DNA of 64,000 bases from Sedimenticola thiotaurini (GCF_001007875.1 NZ_CP011412.1:2170001-2234000); one strand, 5' to 3'. Positions 25,617-34,084 are shown, counted from the first letter of the stretch. Notes: a model not told the origin generated them from the letters alone. Made by a program: numbers and translations.

Positions 25617-26987
25617 ATGTCCCGCCTCGCAACCCATATTCTGGCAGAACAGGCCACGGCAGTTTCACTGTCAGGTATACCGGACCCAGTCCGGCAGACC
25701 GCTTGCCGGGCGTTGATCGATACGTTCGGAGTAGCCCTTGCGGGTAGCCAGACGCCGGTTGTCCGGCAACTGGTCGCCATACCGATGACCGAAGGTAAGG
25801 CTGGCATCCTGGGATATCAGCAACAAGTCAGCGCCCTTGAAGCGGCCCGTGTAAACGGATGTGCAGCCCACGCCCTGGATTTCGATGATAACTGCTACGC
25901 CGGATTTGTACATGGCTCGGCAGTGATTGTTCCTGCGGCTCTGGCGGTTGCCCAGCAGTGCCATTGCGATGGAGAGACTCTGCTGGCCTCTATCGTTGCC
26001 GGGAGCGAATGCCAGTACCGTCTCGGTGAAGCCCTGGGACGAACACTCTACGACCGTGGCTGGTGGACGACCGGTGTATTGGGTGTCATGGGTGCTGCGG
26101 TGGCTGCTTCGCACCTGCTTGGCTTGGATGTCTCCCGAACAGCCCATGCCATTGCCATCGCCCTGTCAGCCACCGGGGGCAATAAAAGCGCTTTCGGCAG
26201 CGATGCCAAGCCGGTGATGGCCGGGTTAGCGGCGGAGCGTGGCGTGCTCACCGCCTTCATGGCGCAAGCCGGTATCACGGGACCGCTGAACACGCTGGAG
26301 CATCGATACGGTCTCCCCAGGTTGATGAACGGTTCTGACTGGCAACCAGAACGCCTTGACGCATCTGGCTGGCGCCTACTGTCACCCGGCCTGGATATCA
26401 AACGACTCCCGGTCTGCCTGTCATCCCATGCGGCCGTGGATGCTGCCGTGGCACTTGTTCATAAACATGAGATCACACTGGATGAGATTGAAATGATCCG
26501 CTGCGATATTCCGCCCGTAGTCGCCGCCAATCTGATCTATACCAGCCCCTGCACAGCGCAGGAGGCCAGGTTCAGCCTCCAGTACGCCGTCGCAGCGGCA
26601 CTGTACTACGGTGAGCTGACGCTGTCCCAGTTAACACGGGAACCCCTGATACCAGGACCACTCCAGGGCTTGATGGCAAAGGTATCCATGGTGACCAGTT
26701 CGCAGTGGGAGCAGCCTGAACGTCTCAAATCCGCACCCGAGGGGGCAGATGTCACCATCTACTTAAAAGATGGCCAACAGTTCTCTAAGCAGGTTGACCG
26801 GGCCAGAGGCAGTGCCTCCCTGCCACTTAGCGACACAGAGTTGGATGAGAAGTTTCTGGCCTGTGCACAGGCGGCACTCTCACCGCTCCAGAGCAGACGT
26901 TTGCTGAAAGAGTTACGCGCTGTGGACTCCCTCCCATCTGTTTTAGAACTTAATTCGACACTGGAGATTCCAAACCATGAGCTTTGA
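25617..26987 (+). CDS. MmgE/PrpD family protein
   Basis: A 456-residue MmgE/PrpD protein, a family including 2-methylcitrate dehydratase, cis-aconitate decarboxylase and iminodisuccinate epimerase. Landmarks are ALIDTFGVALAGSQTP, NGCAAHALDFDDN, SATGGNKSAFGSDAKPVMAGLAAERGVLTA as a block at ~182-211, and LPVCLSSHAAVDA. It overlaps the first permease gene by 11 bases, so it belongs to the operon. The context does not resemble the methylcitrate cycle (no PrpB or PrpC), so another dehydratase, decarboxylase or epimerase role is likely. Confidence 0.87.
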   Translation: MSRLATHILAEQATAVSLSGIPDPVRQTACRALIDTFGVALAGSQTPVVRQLVAIPMTEGKAGILGYQQQVSALEAARVNGCAAHALDFDDNCYAGFVHGSAVIVPAALAVAQQCHCDGETLLASIVAGSECQYRLGEALGRTLYDRGWWTTGVLGVMGAAVAASHLLGLDVSRTAHAIAIALSATGGNKSAFGSDAKPVMAGLAAERGVLTAFMAQAGITGPLNTLEHRYGLPRLMNGSDWQPERLDASGWRLLSPGLDIKRLPVCLSSHAAVDAAVALVHKHEITLDEIEMIRCDIPPVVAANLIYTSPCTAQEARFSLQYAVAAALYYGELTLSQLTREPLIPGPLQGLMAKVSMVTSSQWEQPERLKSAPEGADVTIYLKDGQQFSKQVDRARGSASLPLSDTELDEKFLACAQAALSPLQSRRLLKELRAVDSLPSVLELNSTLEIPNHEL

Positions 26988-27636
26988 TTTTCTGGCGGTG
27001 TTAAGCCAATGGCCGATGTTATTGAAAGGGATCGCAATAACATTAAGCATGACATTGGCAGCGACGTTGTTCGGTATTGCCCTGGGCATTGCCTGCGGTT
27101 GGGGTCGAAGTCACGGGCCACGCCCGGTGCGTTGGTTGATTGCCTCCTATGTCGAGCTGGTGCGCAACACCCCCTATATCATCCAGTTGTTCTTCATCTT
27201 CTTTGGACTGCCCGCTGTCGGTGTTCAGCTCTCTGCCCTGACCGCCAGCGTGCTGTCTCTGATCCTCAATCTTGGAGCCTATGCCAGTGAAATTACCCGG
27301 GCCGGGATTGACAGCACACCCCGCAGTCAGATAGAAGCCGCGGAGAGCCTGGCACTGAATCGTTGGCAGATATTCACACGCATAATACTGCCTCCTGCCC
27401 TGGGACGGGTCTGGCCGGCGTTAGTCAGCCAGGTGATCATTATCATGCTCGGCTCTGCCGTATGCAGTCAGATTTCCACCGAGGAACTATCGTACAGTGC
27501 CAATCTGATCGCCAGTCGCTCATTTCGCAACTTTGAAGCCTACACCATCGCCGCCCTGGTTTACCTGGTGCTGGCCATCGCTGTGCGCCAGATCCTCAAT
27601 TGGGCAGGTCCGCGCCTCATTTTCCGACGTCGTTGA
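26977..27636 (+). CDS. Amino-acid ABC transporter permease 1
   Basis: A 219-residue polar-amino-acid permease (HisM/GlnP type) with about five helices and the EAA loop IEAAESLALNRWQIFTRIILP. The NTPYIIQLFFIFFGLP block is typical of the family. It overlaps the MmgE/PrpD gene and is followed after 9 bases by the second permease, together forming a heterodimer. Confidence 0.91.
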   Translation: MSFDFLAVLSQWPMLLKGIAITLSMTLAATLFGIALGIACGWGRSHGPRPVRWLIASYVELVRNTPYIIQLFFIFFGLPAVGVQLSALTASVLSLILNLGAYASEITRAGIDSTPRSQIEAAESLALNRWQIFTRIILPPALGRVWPALVSQVIIIMLGSAVCSQISTEELSYSANLIASRSFRNFEAYTIAALVYLVLAIAVRQILNWAGPRLIFRRR

Positions 27637-27645
27637 GGAACTCTT

Positions 27646-28302
27646 ATGATTGATTTTTCACTGTGGGATATCTATCGCAACCTACTGCTGGCACTGCGCT
27701 GGACGATAGGCCTGTCTGCAATCGCCTTTATCGGTGGTGGTGTGGTGGGCGGCATCCTGTTGATTCTCCGCCTCTCCAGTTCGCGAGTGGCCAACTTTTT
27801 TGTTCGCACCTATGTGCAACTTTTTCAGGGCACTCCCCTGCTGCTGCAACTGTTCCTTGTCTATTTCGGGCTTCCGATGATCGGTATTGATACTTCACCG
27901 CTGTTAACCGCCTGTCTCTGTCTGACCCTGTATGCCAGTGCCTATCTGACCGAAATCTGGCGCGGCAGCGTGGAGTCGATTCCCCGCCAGCAATGGGAGG
28001 CGGCGCAGAGCCTCGCGCTCAATTTCCGGGAGCAGTTACGCCACATCATTCTGCCACAGGCCTTACGTATTGCCATTGCCCCCACGGTCGGCTTCCTGGT
28101 CCAGGCGATTAAAAATACCGCCCTCGCATCGGTGATCGGTTTTGTCGAGTTAACCCGGTCCGGGCAGATAATTTCCAATGCCACTTTTTCGCCATTTCTG
28201 GTTTATGGCAGCGTGGCCTTGTTCTATTTCTTTCTGTGCTTTCCACTTTCCATGTGGAGTCGGCACCTTGAACAGCGACTGTCCAGGAGAGCCCATACAT
28301 GA
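27646..28302 (+). CDS. Amino-acid ABC transporter permease 2
   Basis: A 218-residue paralogue of the preceding permease, with FQGTPLLLQLFLVYFGLP and the EAA loop WEAAQSLALNFREQLRHIILP. Its stop overlaps the ATPase start by 4 bases. The two permeases, the ATPase and the upstream binding protein make a complete importer. Confidence 0.91.
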   Translation: MIDFSLWDIYRNLLLALRWTIGLSAIAFIGGGVVGGILLILRLSSSRVANFFVRTYVQLFQGTPLLLQLFLVYFGLPMIGIDTSPLLTACLCLTLYASAYLTEIWRGSVESIPRQQWEAAQSLALNFREQLRHIILPQALRIAIAPTVGFLVQAIKNTALASVIGFVELTRSGQIISNATFSPFLVYGSVALFYFFLCFPLSMWSRHLEQRLSRRAHT

Positions 28303-29039
28303 CAGATACAGCAGATTTTTCCCTGGTCGATATTCAGGACTTACATAAACGGTTTGGTGAAAACGAAGTACTGAAAGGAATCAATCTTCAGATCAAACGA
28401 CAGGAAGTGGTCTGTATTATCGGCAAAAGTGGTTCAGGCAAAAGTACGTTATTGCGCTGTATTAACGGACTGGAGTCATTTCAGGAAGGGGATATACGGG
28501 TAGACGGCAAACCCGCCGAGCCGGATAACCCCAACGCCCTGCGGGAACTGCGTCAGAACGTTGGAATGATATTTCAGAGCTTCAACCTGTTTCCCCATCT
28601 TACTGTCGGAAAAAATGTCATGCTCGCGCCCATGCTGGTGAAGAAGCTCGGCAATAGCCAGGCTGAACGGCGGGCTCGACATCTACTTGAACGTGTCGGA
28701 CTGGCCGACAAATTCGACAGCTGGCCAGACAGCCTGTCAGGCGGGCAGCAGCAGCGTGTTGCCATTGCCCGGTCACTGGCCATGAATCCGGAAATACTAC
28801 TCTGCGACGAAATCACATCAGCACTGGATCCTGAATTGGTGGGTGAAGTGCTGCAGGTAATTGAGTCGCTCGCCCAGGAGGGCATGACGATCATCATGGT
28901 GACCCATGAAATGAATTTTGCCCGAAAGGTCAGTGATCGGGTGATATTTATGCACCAGGGAAAAGTCCATGAAGCAGGTACACCAGAGACGCTTTTCACC
29001 AATCCACAAACCGCGGAGCTTCGCCAGTTCCTGGCGTAA
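28299..29039 (+). CDS. Amino-acid ABC transporter ATP-binding protein
   Basis: A 246-residue GlnQ/HisP-type ATPase with Walker A GKSGSGKST, signature LSGGQQQRVAIARSLA and Walker B ILLCDEITSALDPE. It powers the importer formed by the two permeases upstream and shares a 4-base overlap with the second. Confidence 0.93.
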   Translation: MTDTADFSLVDIQDLHKRFGENEVLKGINLQIKRQEVVCIIGKSGSGKSTLLRCINGLESFQEGDIRVDGKPAEPDNPNALRELRQNVGMIFQSFNLFPHLTVGKNVMLAPMLVKKLGNSQAERRARHLLERVGLADKFDSWPDSLSGGQQQRVAIARSLAMNPEILLCDEITSALDPELVGEVLQVIESLAQEGMTIIMVTHEMNFARKVSDRVIFMHQGKVHEAGTPETLFTNPQTAELRQFLA

Positions 29040-29064
29040 TCCACACAGCAACCAGGAGATAAAC

Positions 29065-29472
29065 ATGGTTCACACACGTATTCGTCCTTTCAACACCAAA
29101 GATACCTACCCTGAACAGAACTTGAATAACGATCTCTGTCAGGCTGTAGTCGCGGGAAACATGGTCTTTCTAAGGGGTCAGATCGGGCAGGATCTGGATA
29201 CCCGCGAATCGATCGGCATCGGAGACATAGCGGCACAGACCGAACAGGCCATGGCCAATATCAAAATGCTGCTGGAAGAGTGCGGTAGCAACCTGGAGGA
29301 GATCTGCAAAATAACAGTCTATCTCACCGATGTACGCTACCGCGAAACGGTTTACCAGATCATGGGGCGCTGGCTGAAGGGTGTGTTCCCGGTTTCCACC
29401 GGACTCATGATCGCCCATCTCGCCCGACCCGAGTGGGATGTTGAGATTGATGTTATTGCAGTAAAGGTATAA
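29065..29472 (+). CDS. Rid (RidA/YjgF/UK114) family protein, catalytic Arg missing
   Basis: A 135-residue Rid protein (NNDLCQAVVAGNMVFLRGQIG, ANIKMLLEECGS, DVEIDVIAVKV). Archetypal RidA deaminates reactive 2-aminoacrylate-type imines using an Arg in the PARS motif; here the equivalent stretch reads FPVSTG, so the Arg is absent. It therefore belongs with the Rid subfamilies without proven imine deaminase activity, and may act on a pathway intermediate. The ATG at 29065 follows CAGGAGA, 25 bases after the ATPase stop. Confidence 0.86.
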   Translation: MVHTRIRPFNTKDTYPEQNLNNDLCQAVVAGNMVFLRGQIGQDLDTRESIGIGDIAAQTEQAMANIKMLLEECGSNLEEICKITVYLTDVRYRETVYQIMGRWLKGVFPVSTGLMIAHLARPEWDVEIDVIAVKV

Positions 29473-29479
29473 CCCACCA

Positions 29480-29505
29480 GCTCTTCCCTGATGACAGGGA
29501 AGAGC
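29480..29505 (+). terminator. Strong hairpin after the Rid gene
   Basis: GCTCTTCCCTG and CAGGGAAGAGC make an 11-bp perfect stem with an ATGA loop, 8 bases after the Rid stop codon. The tail (ATTTC) is poor in U, so it may be a weak terminator or an mRNA 3' stabiliser. It separates the Rid gene from the M20 deacylase. Confidence 0.6.
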
Positions 29506-29698
29506 ATTTCAAACAGAGAGAAAAGACCTCAATCTTCCACCGATAAAGATAATCAGACACACATTACTGCCGCAATCCGGGTTCCCCCGGCGCGGGGCAA
29601 AAACATGTGGCTGTGATCAGATGTAAAAAGACAGGGTAACGTCGGGGTATGCTCAACCAGTACCAGATGTATATTTATAACCTATCCGGAGACAATTC

Positions 29699-30850
29699 AT
29701 GAGCCGCAGCAGAGAGCTACTGGCATCGTTAATCAGTTTTGACACAACCAGTCGGGAATCAAACCTGAAGTTGATCGAGTTTGTAACTGACTACCTTACT
29801 CAGTTCAAAGTCCCCTACGAATTGATATTCAATGACGAGAAGAGTAAAGCCAACCTCTTTGCAACCCTGGGGCCGTCTGACTGTCAGGGTATTGTTCTCT
29901 CCGGACACACGGATGTGGTACCTGTGGATGGCCAGCACTGGTCGACGGACCCTTTTCAACTTACAGAAAAAGAAGGCAGACTGTACGGCAGAGGTACGGC
30001 GGACATGAAGGGCTATATAGCCTGCGTATTGGCCGCAGTACCCGGTTTTTTGGCGGCCCCGCTGCGTATGCCTATCCATATCGCTCTCTCCTACGATGAA
30101 GAGATCGGGTGTCTGGGCGTACGCAGCTTAATAAATGAACTGGAGAAACGTACTCCCAAACCGCAGCTCTGTCTCATCGGTGAGCCTACCACGTTACAAC
30201 CGGTGGTGGGACACAAGGGTAAACTCTCCATGCGCTGTGATGTGCATGGCGCTGCCTGCCATTCTGCCTACGCACCTGAGGGGGTCAATGCGATCGAATA
30301 TGCCGCTGACCTGATCACTCAACTGGGCCGTATTGCCAGGGACCTGCGGGACGCTCGATTATGTGACGCCCGATTCGACCCACCATTTTCCACCGTGCAG
30401 ACCGGTATCGTTCATGGAGGAGAAGCTATCAACATCGTGCCAGCCGACTGCTACTTCGATTATGAAATACGCGCCCTGCCCACACAGGACCCCCGAGAGA
30501 TCAATCAGCAACTGGAACAGTATGCCGAACAGCGGTTATTACCGAATATGCGTGCCGTGAATGCCGCTAGCAGCATCAATTTTTCCGAGCTCTCATCCTA
30601 CCCTGGGCTCCTGACGGATACCCGCAGCGTCGCTGCTCAGTTGATTGCTCAGATCTGTCAGTCTGATGATTTCACCACCGTAGCCTTCGGTACCGAGGGT
30701 GGCCTGTATGATGCTATCGGAATTCCAACACTGATCTGTGGTCCCGGCAGTATCGAACAGGCCCATAAACCCGATGAGTACATCAGCATCCAACAACTCG
30801 CAGATTGTGACAGGATGCTGGAACACCTTACCTTGACTCTGCGTGCATAA
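29699..30850 (+). CDS. M20 family deacylase, acetylornithine deacetylase-like (ArgE/DapE)
   Basis: A 383-residue M20 metallohydrolase. The two-zinc site is intact: His70 (SGHTDVVPVDG), Asp102 (GRGTADMKG), catalytic Glu134 with Glu135 (YDEEIG), Glu162 (IGEPT) and the C-terminal His in IEQAHKPDEY. Such enzymes cleave N-acyl amino acids. It is the last gene of the ureohydrolase/ABC locus, 226 bases after the Rid gene, and has CCGGAGA before its ATG. Together with the ureohydrolase it suggests catabolism of an N-acylated guanidino amino acid, though it could be housekeeping ArgE. Confidence 0.88.
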   Translation: MSRSRELLASLISFDTTSRESNLKLIEFVTDYLTQFKVPYELIFNDEKSKANLFATLGPSDCQGIVLSGHTDVVPVDGQHWSTDPFQLTEKEGRLYGRGTADMKGYIACVLAAVPGFLAAPLRMPIHIALSYDEEIGCLGVRSLINELEKRTPKPQLCLIGEPTTLQPVVGHKGKLSMRCDVHGAACHSAYAPEGVNAIEYAADLITQLGRIARDLRDARLCDARFDPPFSTVQTGIVHGGEAINIVPADCYFDYEIRALPTQDPREINQQLEQYAEQRLLPNMRAVNAASSINFSELSSYPGLLTDTRSVAAQLIAQICQSDDFTTVAFGTEGGLYDAIGIPTLICGPGSIEQAHKPDEYISIQQLADCDRMLEHLTLTLRA

Positions 30851-30953
30851 CCGAAATCCGGAAAACTATGGGGTCAGGTTATTAGCCTGTGATGACTAAA
30901 TTAACCCCCATTGGCCACAGTTTCGCAGACCTCGCTGAAGAGTCGCGACCGAT

Positions 30954-31484
30954 TCACCGGAGAACCGCCACACTACTGACCAACTGCTTGATAACGTGGT
31001 GCCCATCCACACCGGCGCGTTTGGCTGCTTCCTGTATGGTCTGCCCATCATTTGCTATCACCAGTCCCCGCTTGCCGAGTTCATCGATCAACGCCGCTTC
31101 ATCCACCTTGAACAGCACCGCCAGCAAACTGATAGGCGCCTCTTCCAGGGCCCCGGATACCAGGTTGGGATCCTTCGTCTGGCTGACAGCTCCACTGCCC
31201 AGGAAAAGCCCGGTAACCAGCACAATCGATAGGGCCGCGTTTCGGGCCACGCGCTGTCTGAAGTGTTGAGTAATGGCATTCCAGTTGGAGAGAATGTGGA
31301 TCAGCATGAACACCACAAACAGCATCCCCAGCCACTCATGGGCCGACTTGACCAGCCCCTCACCGAAATGGAAAAAGAGCATCCCGCCACTAATGCCGAT
31401 GACCAGCGCCAGTGCTCCCGTGACCGGTGTAATCAGTTTGCGCGGAAACAGCTCAACCACGCGCTTGTGTATTTGACTTGCCAT
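30954..31484 (-). CDS. DUF4405 membrane protein with cytoplasmic or periplasmic tail
   Basis: A 176-residue protein with three hydrophobic helices (~20-42, ~47-68, ~85-103). The second contains HEWLGMLFVVFMLIHILSNW, with the paired His spacing typical of DUF4405 / cytochrome b561-like proteins, so heme binding is possible. The C-terminal ~70 residues are soluble and contain a repeat-like stretch (EAALIDELGKRGLVIANDGQ). Function unknown. It converges with the M20 gene. Confidence 0.75.
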   Translation of the reverse strand: MASQIHKRVVELFPRKLITPVTGALALVIGISGGMLFFHFGEGLVKSAHEWLGMLFVVFMLIHILSNWNAITQHFRQRVARNAALSIVLVTGLFLGSGAVSQTKDPNLVSGALEEAPISLLAVLFKVDEAALIDELGKRGLVIANDGQTIQEAAKRAGVDGHHVIKQLVSSVAVLR

Positions 31485-31841
31485 GTTGTTCCCCCTGTGT
31501 GATTAACGGTGACAGAATACCTGGGGTACTTTTCCGGCCTATGTTTAGTCTGTAACAAATTGTAACCAACCGCCTTCAGCAACGACCTGTCGGATCACCC
31601 GTGACCGGGTCTAAATATGCAATCCCGTCCTGTTCTCTGCTAACCTTGGCTATGATCGACATCGCCTCACTCAACACGGGGAACCGTTCTCCCTGCCACA
31701 GCCCGATCGTGGGACCCTCGCCCGGGAGTGGCAGACCGCCTGTTCCAATGAACAGGCCGACCGATAAAAAAGGCGTGAATGAGGGGCGAGCAGATCAGAT
31801 CCAGCCCCGGATGGACGAAACAGGAAAGGAGAAACATACGG
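31485..31841. other. Intergenic region, nothing recognised
   Basis: About 357 bases between the divergent DUF4405 and hydrolase genes. Both promoters must lie here. I see no clear sigma-54 site, operator palindrome, RNA gene or credible small frame; short frames in it lack a ribosome binding site. Confidence 0.4.
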
Positions 31842-32819
31842 ATGTTATTCATCACCAATCGCTTCCCGAAGCAGAGCATTCGCACCCGAATCGGCCGTAA
31901 ATTCGATTTCGACCTGAATGACAATGCACCCAGCAACTCGGTTTTTTTCTGTGAGAAGACCGGCGACCAGGCCTACACCGAGATAGGCAGTGTCGAATTT
32001 CTTTCCAGGCTCAAAACCGCCTCCTACCGCCAGATACTGATCTACATTCATGGCTTTTCCAACCTGCCGGAAGATGTGTTCAAAGGGGCGGAGGAGTTTC
32101 AGGCACTGTGCGACAAAAAGAAGAAAAAGGAGGTTCTGGTTGTCCCGCTGATCTGGCCCTGTGACAACGATTTTGGCATCGTGCAGGATTACTGGGATGA
32201 TCAGAAAGCGGCCGACTCAAGCGCCTACTCGTTTGCCCGGGTAATGGAGAAGTTTCTCTACTGGCGTAACTCCGAAGCCTACAACCCGCACACCGATCCC
32301 TGCTTCAAGCGGATCAACATACTTGCCCACTCCATGGGCAACCGGGTATTACGGGAAACCCTGGCGGCATGGAACCGTTACGATTTGGCGGACGGAGTGC
32401 CCCTTATCTTCAGAAACACTTTTCTGGTTGCGGCCGACATCGTCAACGAATCCCTGCAGGAGGGCAACAGGGGCGAGCTGATCTGCCACGCCTCACGCAA
32501 TGTGGTGGTCTACTTCGCCTCCGACGACCTGGCGTTGCGGGCCAGCAAAGCCTCCAATCTGAAGAATAAGATCGCCTCCCGACGCCTGGGTCACACCGGC
32601 CCGGAAGATATGCGTCTGACCCCGGCCAACGTCTATACCGTGGATTGCGACGACGTCAATAATATCTACGACCATCCCAAGGGTCACTCCTACTTCAGGT
32701 CCGGCAGAAAACAGGGCCAACCCGGACTGGTTTTCGAACACATTTTCGAAACCCTGCTCTCCGGCCGGGTCTTTCCCGAAGATGAGTTCCGCCGCACCAC
32801 GATCATTCGGGAGGAGTGA
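31842..32819 (+). CDS. Alpha/beta hydrolase (DUF900-like)
   Basis: A 325-residue hydrolase with an oxyanion-side motif YIHGFSN, the nucleophile elbow NILAHSMGNRVL (Ser near residue 164) and candidate acid and base in ASDDLA and KGHSYF. DUF900-type proteins are esterases or lipases of unknown substrate. The ATG at 31842 was preferred because AAAGGAGAA precedes it; the longer reading from 31779 has no ribosome binding site. It appears monocistronic. Confidence 0.8.
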   Translation: MLFITNRFPKQSIRTRIGRKFDFDLNDNAPSNSVFFCEKTGDQAYTEIGSVEFLSRLKTASYRQILIYIHGFSNLPEDVFKGAEEFQALCDKKKKKEVLVVPLIWPCDNDFGIVQDYWDDQKAADSSAYSFARVMEKFLYWRNSEAYNPHTDPCFKRINILAHSMGNRVLRETLAAWNRYDLADGVPLIFRNTFLVAADIVNESLQEGNRGELICHASRNVVVYFASDDLALRASKASNLKNKIASRRLGHTGPEDMRLTPANVYTVDCDDVNNIYDHPKGHSYFRSGRKQGQPGLVFEHIFETLLSGRVFPEDEFRRTTIIREE

Positions 32820-32839
32820 AGCACTATCAAGCCATGGAG

Positions 32840-32884
32840 ACAACCCTGCCGACTCATCTTTCCCGAGGCGACAGGGTTGTTCTA
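32840..32884 (+). terminator. Possible terminator after the hydrolase gene
   Basis: ACAACCCTG (32840-32848) and CAGGGTTGT (32872-32880) are perfect 9-bp arms with a 23-base loop, followed by TTCTATCC. The long loop makes it a weak candidate. Confidence 0.4.
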
Positions 32885-33045
32885 TCCCCCCAAACAGGCT
32901 CTGCCGTTTTGTATCTCTTCGGTCAGTCAAATCACACTGACTGCATACCATTGATCCAGCACTATATGCCTGCCCGCCAGTCTCTGCAGATGTCTGGTTG
33001 GGGTACGGCTTCCCCGATAAATTGGCATCACCACCCCTCATAAAC

Positions 33046-33061
33046 TGTCAATATTTTTTAC
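33046..33061. repeat. 16-bp direct repeat, copy 1 (candidate upstream activating sequence)
   Basis: TGTCAATATTTTTTAC, identical to 34069-34084 on the other side of the PEP-CTERM gene. It lies 53 bases upstream of the -24 element of the PEP-CTERM promoter, a fitting position for an enhancer-binding activator; PEP-CTERM genes are known in other bacteria to be RpoN/PrsR controlled. Confidence 0.6.
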
Positions 33062-33113
33062 AAGAGATTAACAAGTCATCGGCAACTGATTGTTTTTTCT
33101 TGCCAATATCTAC

Positions 33114-33129
33114 AGGCATACATGTTGCT
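33114..33129 (+). promoter_or_regulatory. Sigma-54 promoter of the PEP-CTERM gene
   Basis: AGGCAT-N5-TTGCT with GG at 33115-33116 and GC at 33127-33128, exactly 10 bases apart. Start expected near 33140, 40 bases before the ATG at 33180. The -24 half deviates from TGGCAC at two positions. Confidence 0.65.
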
Positions 33130-33179
33130 TATCTAAACAGGGAGTATTGCAATTAGACTATAAACCGGAGTTATGAACT

Positions 33180-34010
33180 ATGTTTAAGGAACGGAACAGC
33201 CAAGCCCGCCTGCCGGCAATCTTTGGGGCAGTGACACTTGCAGCCGCAGCCCTGCTTCTTCCACAATCGGCCATGGCCACCGCTTTTGACGGTGGTATAC
33301 CCGCCTCCTGGACCTGTACCGGGAACTGCGGCACCCTGGGCGCCGATGGGGACGTCACCACTTCACCGGAAGGTGGTGATTACGGCTGGGTATCCACTGA
33401 TAACGGCGCCTCTAGCTTGGGCAACGACGATCTGAACATCGGCGAAGAGACCAACGGCTCTCTGTTGCGCTCCGGTGTGTTCTCCGCCAACGCTGGCGAT
33501 GACCTGGAATTTTACTTTAACTATGTCACCTCAGACGGCACAGAGTCATATGTAGAGTACGGCTGGGCACGACTGCTTGACGCAGCACTGAACCCGGTAG
33601 CCCTGCTGTTTACCGCGCGCACAAATCCAGTCGGATCAGCCGTGCCCGGTTTTGACCTGCCACCAATCGAGGCAACCATCGATCCCGCAGTTGTAAATAT
33701 TTCCGGCGCAGCCCCCACATGGTCACCGTTGGGTGACGATTCCGGCGAATGCTATGGAGATGGCTGCGGCTACAGCGGCTGGGTGCAATCCCTCTACACC
33801 ATCCCCAATGCCGGCAACTATATTCTGGAGTTCGGCGTCATCAACTGGGGTGATACCGCCTACAACACCGGTATGGCGTTCGATGGTATCACCATTGCCG
33901 GAACCTCTATCGAAGATCCCAGCGGCGACGGTACCGTACCTGCCCCCGCTACTCTGGCACTGTTCGCCATCGGCTTGCTCGGCCTGGGGTATCGGCGTCA
34001 CAACGTATAA
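33180..34010 (+). CDS. PEP-CTERM sorting domain protein
   Basis: A 276-residue exported protein. The signal peptide spans ~1-35 (IFGAVTLAAAALLLPQ, ending SAMATA). The mature domain is Gly/Asp/Ser-rich and beta-like. The C-terminus is the exosortase tripartite signal: VPAPATLALF, hydrophobic helix and YRRHNV, here with PAP instead of PEP. Exosortase would remove the tail and release or attach the protein with exopolysaccharide. No exosortase is encoded in the window. The ATG has CCGGAG before it, and a terminator follows. Confidence 0.9.
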   Translation: MFKERNSQARLPAIFGAVTLAAAALLLPQSAMATAFDGGIPASWTCTGNCGTLGADGDVTTSPEGGDYGWVSTDNGASSLGNDDLNIGEETNGSLLRSGVFSANAGDDLEFYFNYVTSDGTESYVEYGWARLLDAALNPVALLFTARTNPVGSAVPGFDLPPIEATIDPAVVNISGAAPTWSPLGDDSGECYGDGCGYSGWVQSLYTIPNAGNYILEFGVINWGDTAYNTGMAFDGITIAGTSIEDPSGDGTVPAPATLALFAIGLLGLGYRRHNV

Positions 34011-34034
34011 TCAGACGCCCATATCGACCTATAG

Positions 34035-34057
34035 AACCCCGCTTCGGCGGGGTTTTT
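34035..34057 (+). terminator. Rho-independent terminator of the PEP-CTERM gene
   Basis: AACCCCGC-TTCG-GCGGGGTT followed by TTT: an 8-bp stem with a stable UUCG tetraloop, 24 bases after the stop codon. Confidence 0.92.
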
Positions 34058-34068
34058 CTGTTAGTGAT

Positions 34069-34084
34069 TGTCAATATTTTTTAC
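34069..34084. repeat. 16-bp direct repeat, copy 2
   Basis: TGTCAATATTTTTTAC, identical to copy 1 at 33046-33061. Here it lies after the terminator with no convincing sigma-54 promoter downstream; TGGCCAGTGCAAGGCA at 34104-34119 has the GG-N10-GC spacing but a poor -12 half. Confidence 0.6.

Larger units (their letters stand above)
32820..33179. other. Intergenic region upstream of the PEP-CTERM gene
   Basis: About 360 bases holding the hydrolase terminator candidate, a small inverted repeat GTCAGT-N8-ACTGAC at 32922-32941, the element TGTCAATATTTTTTAC (33046-33061) and a sigma-54 promoter (33115-33128). No gene is seen. Confidence 0.6.
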
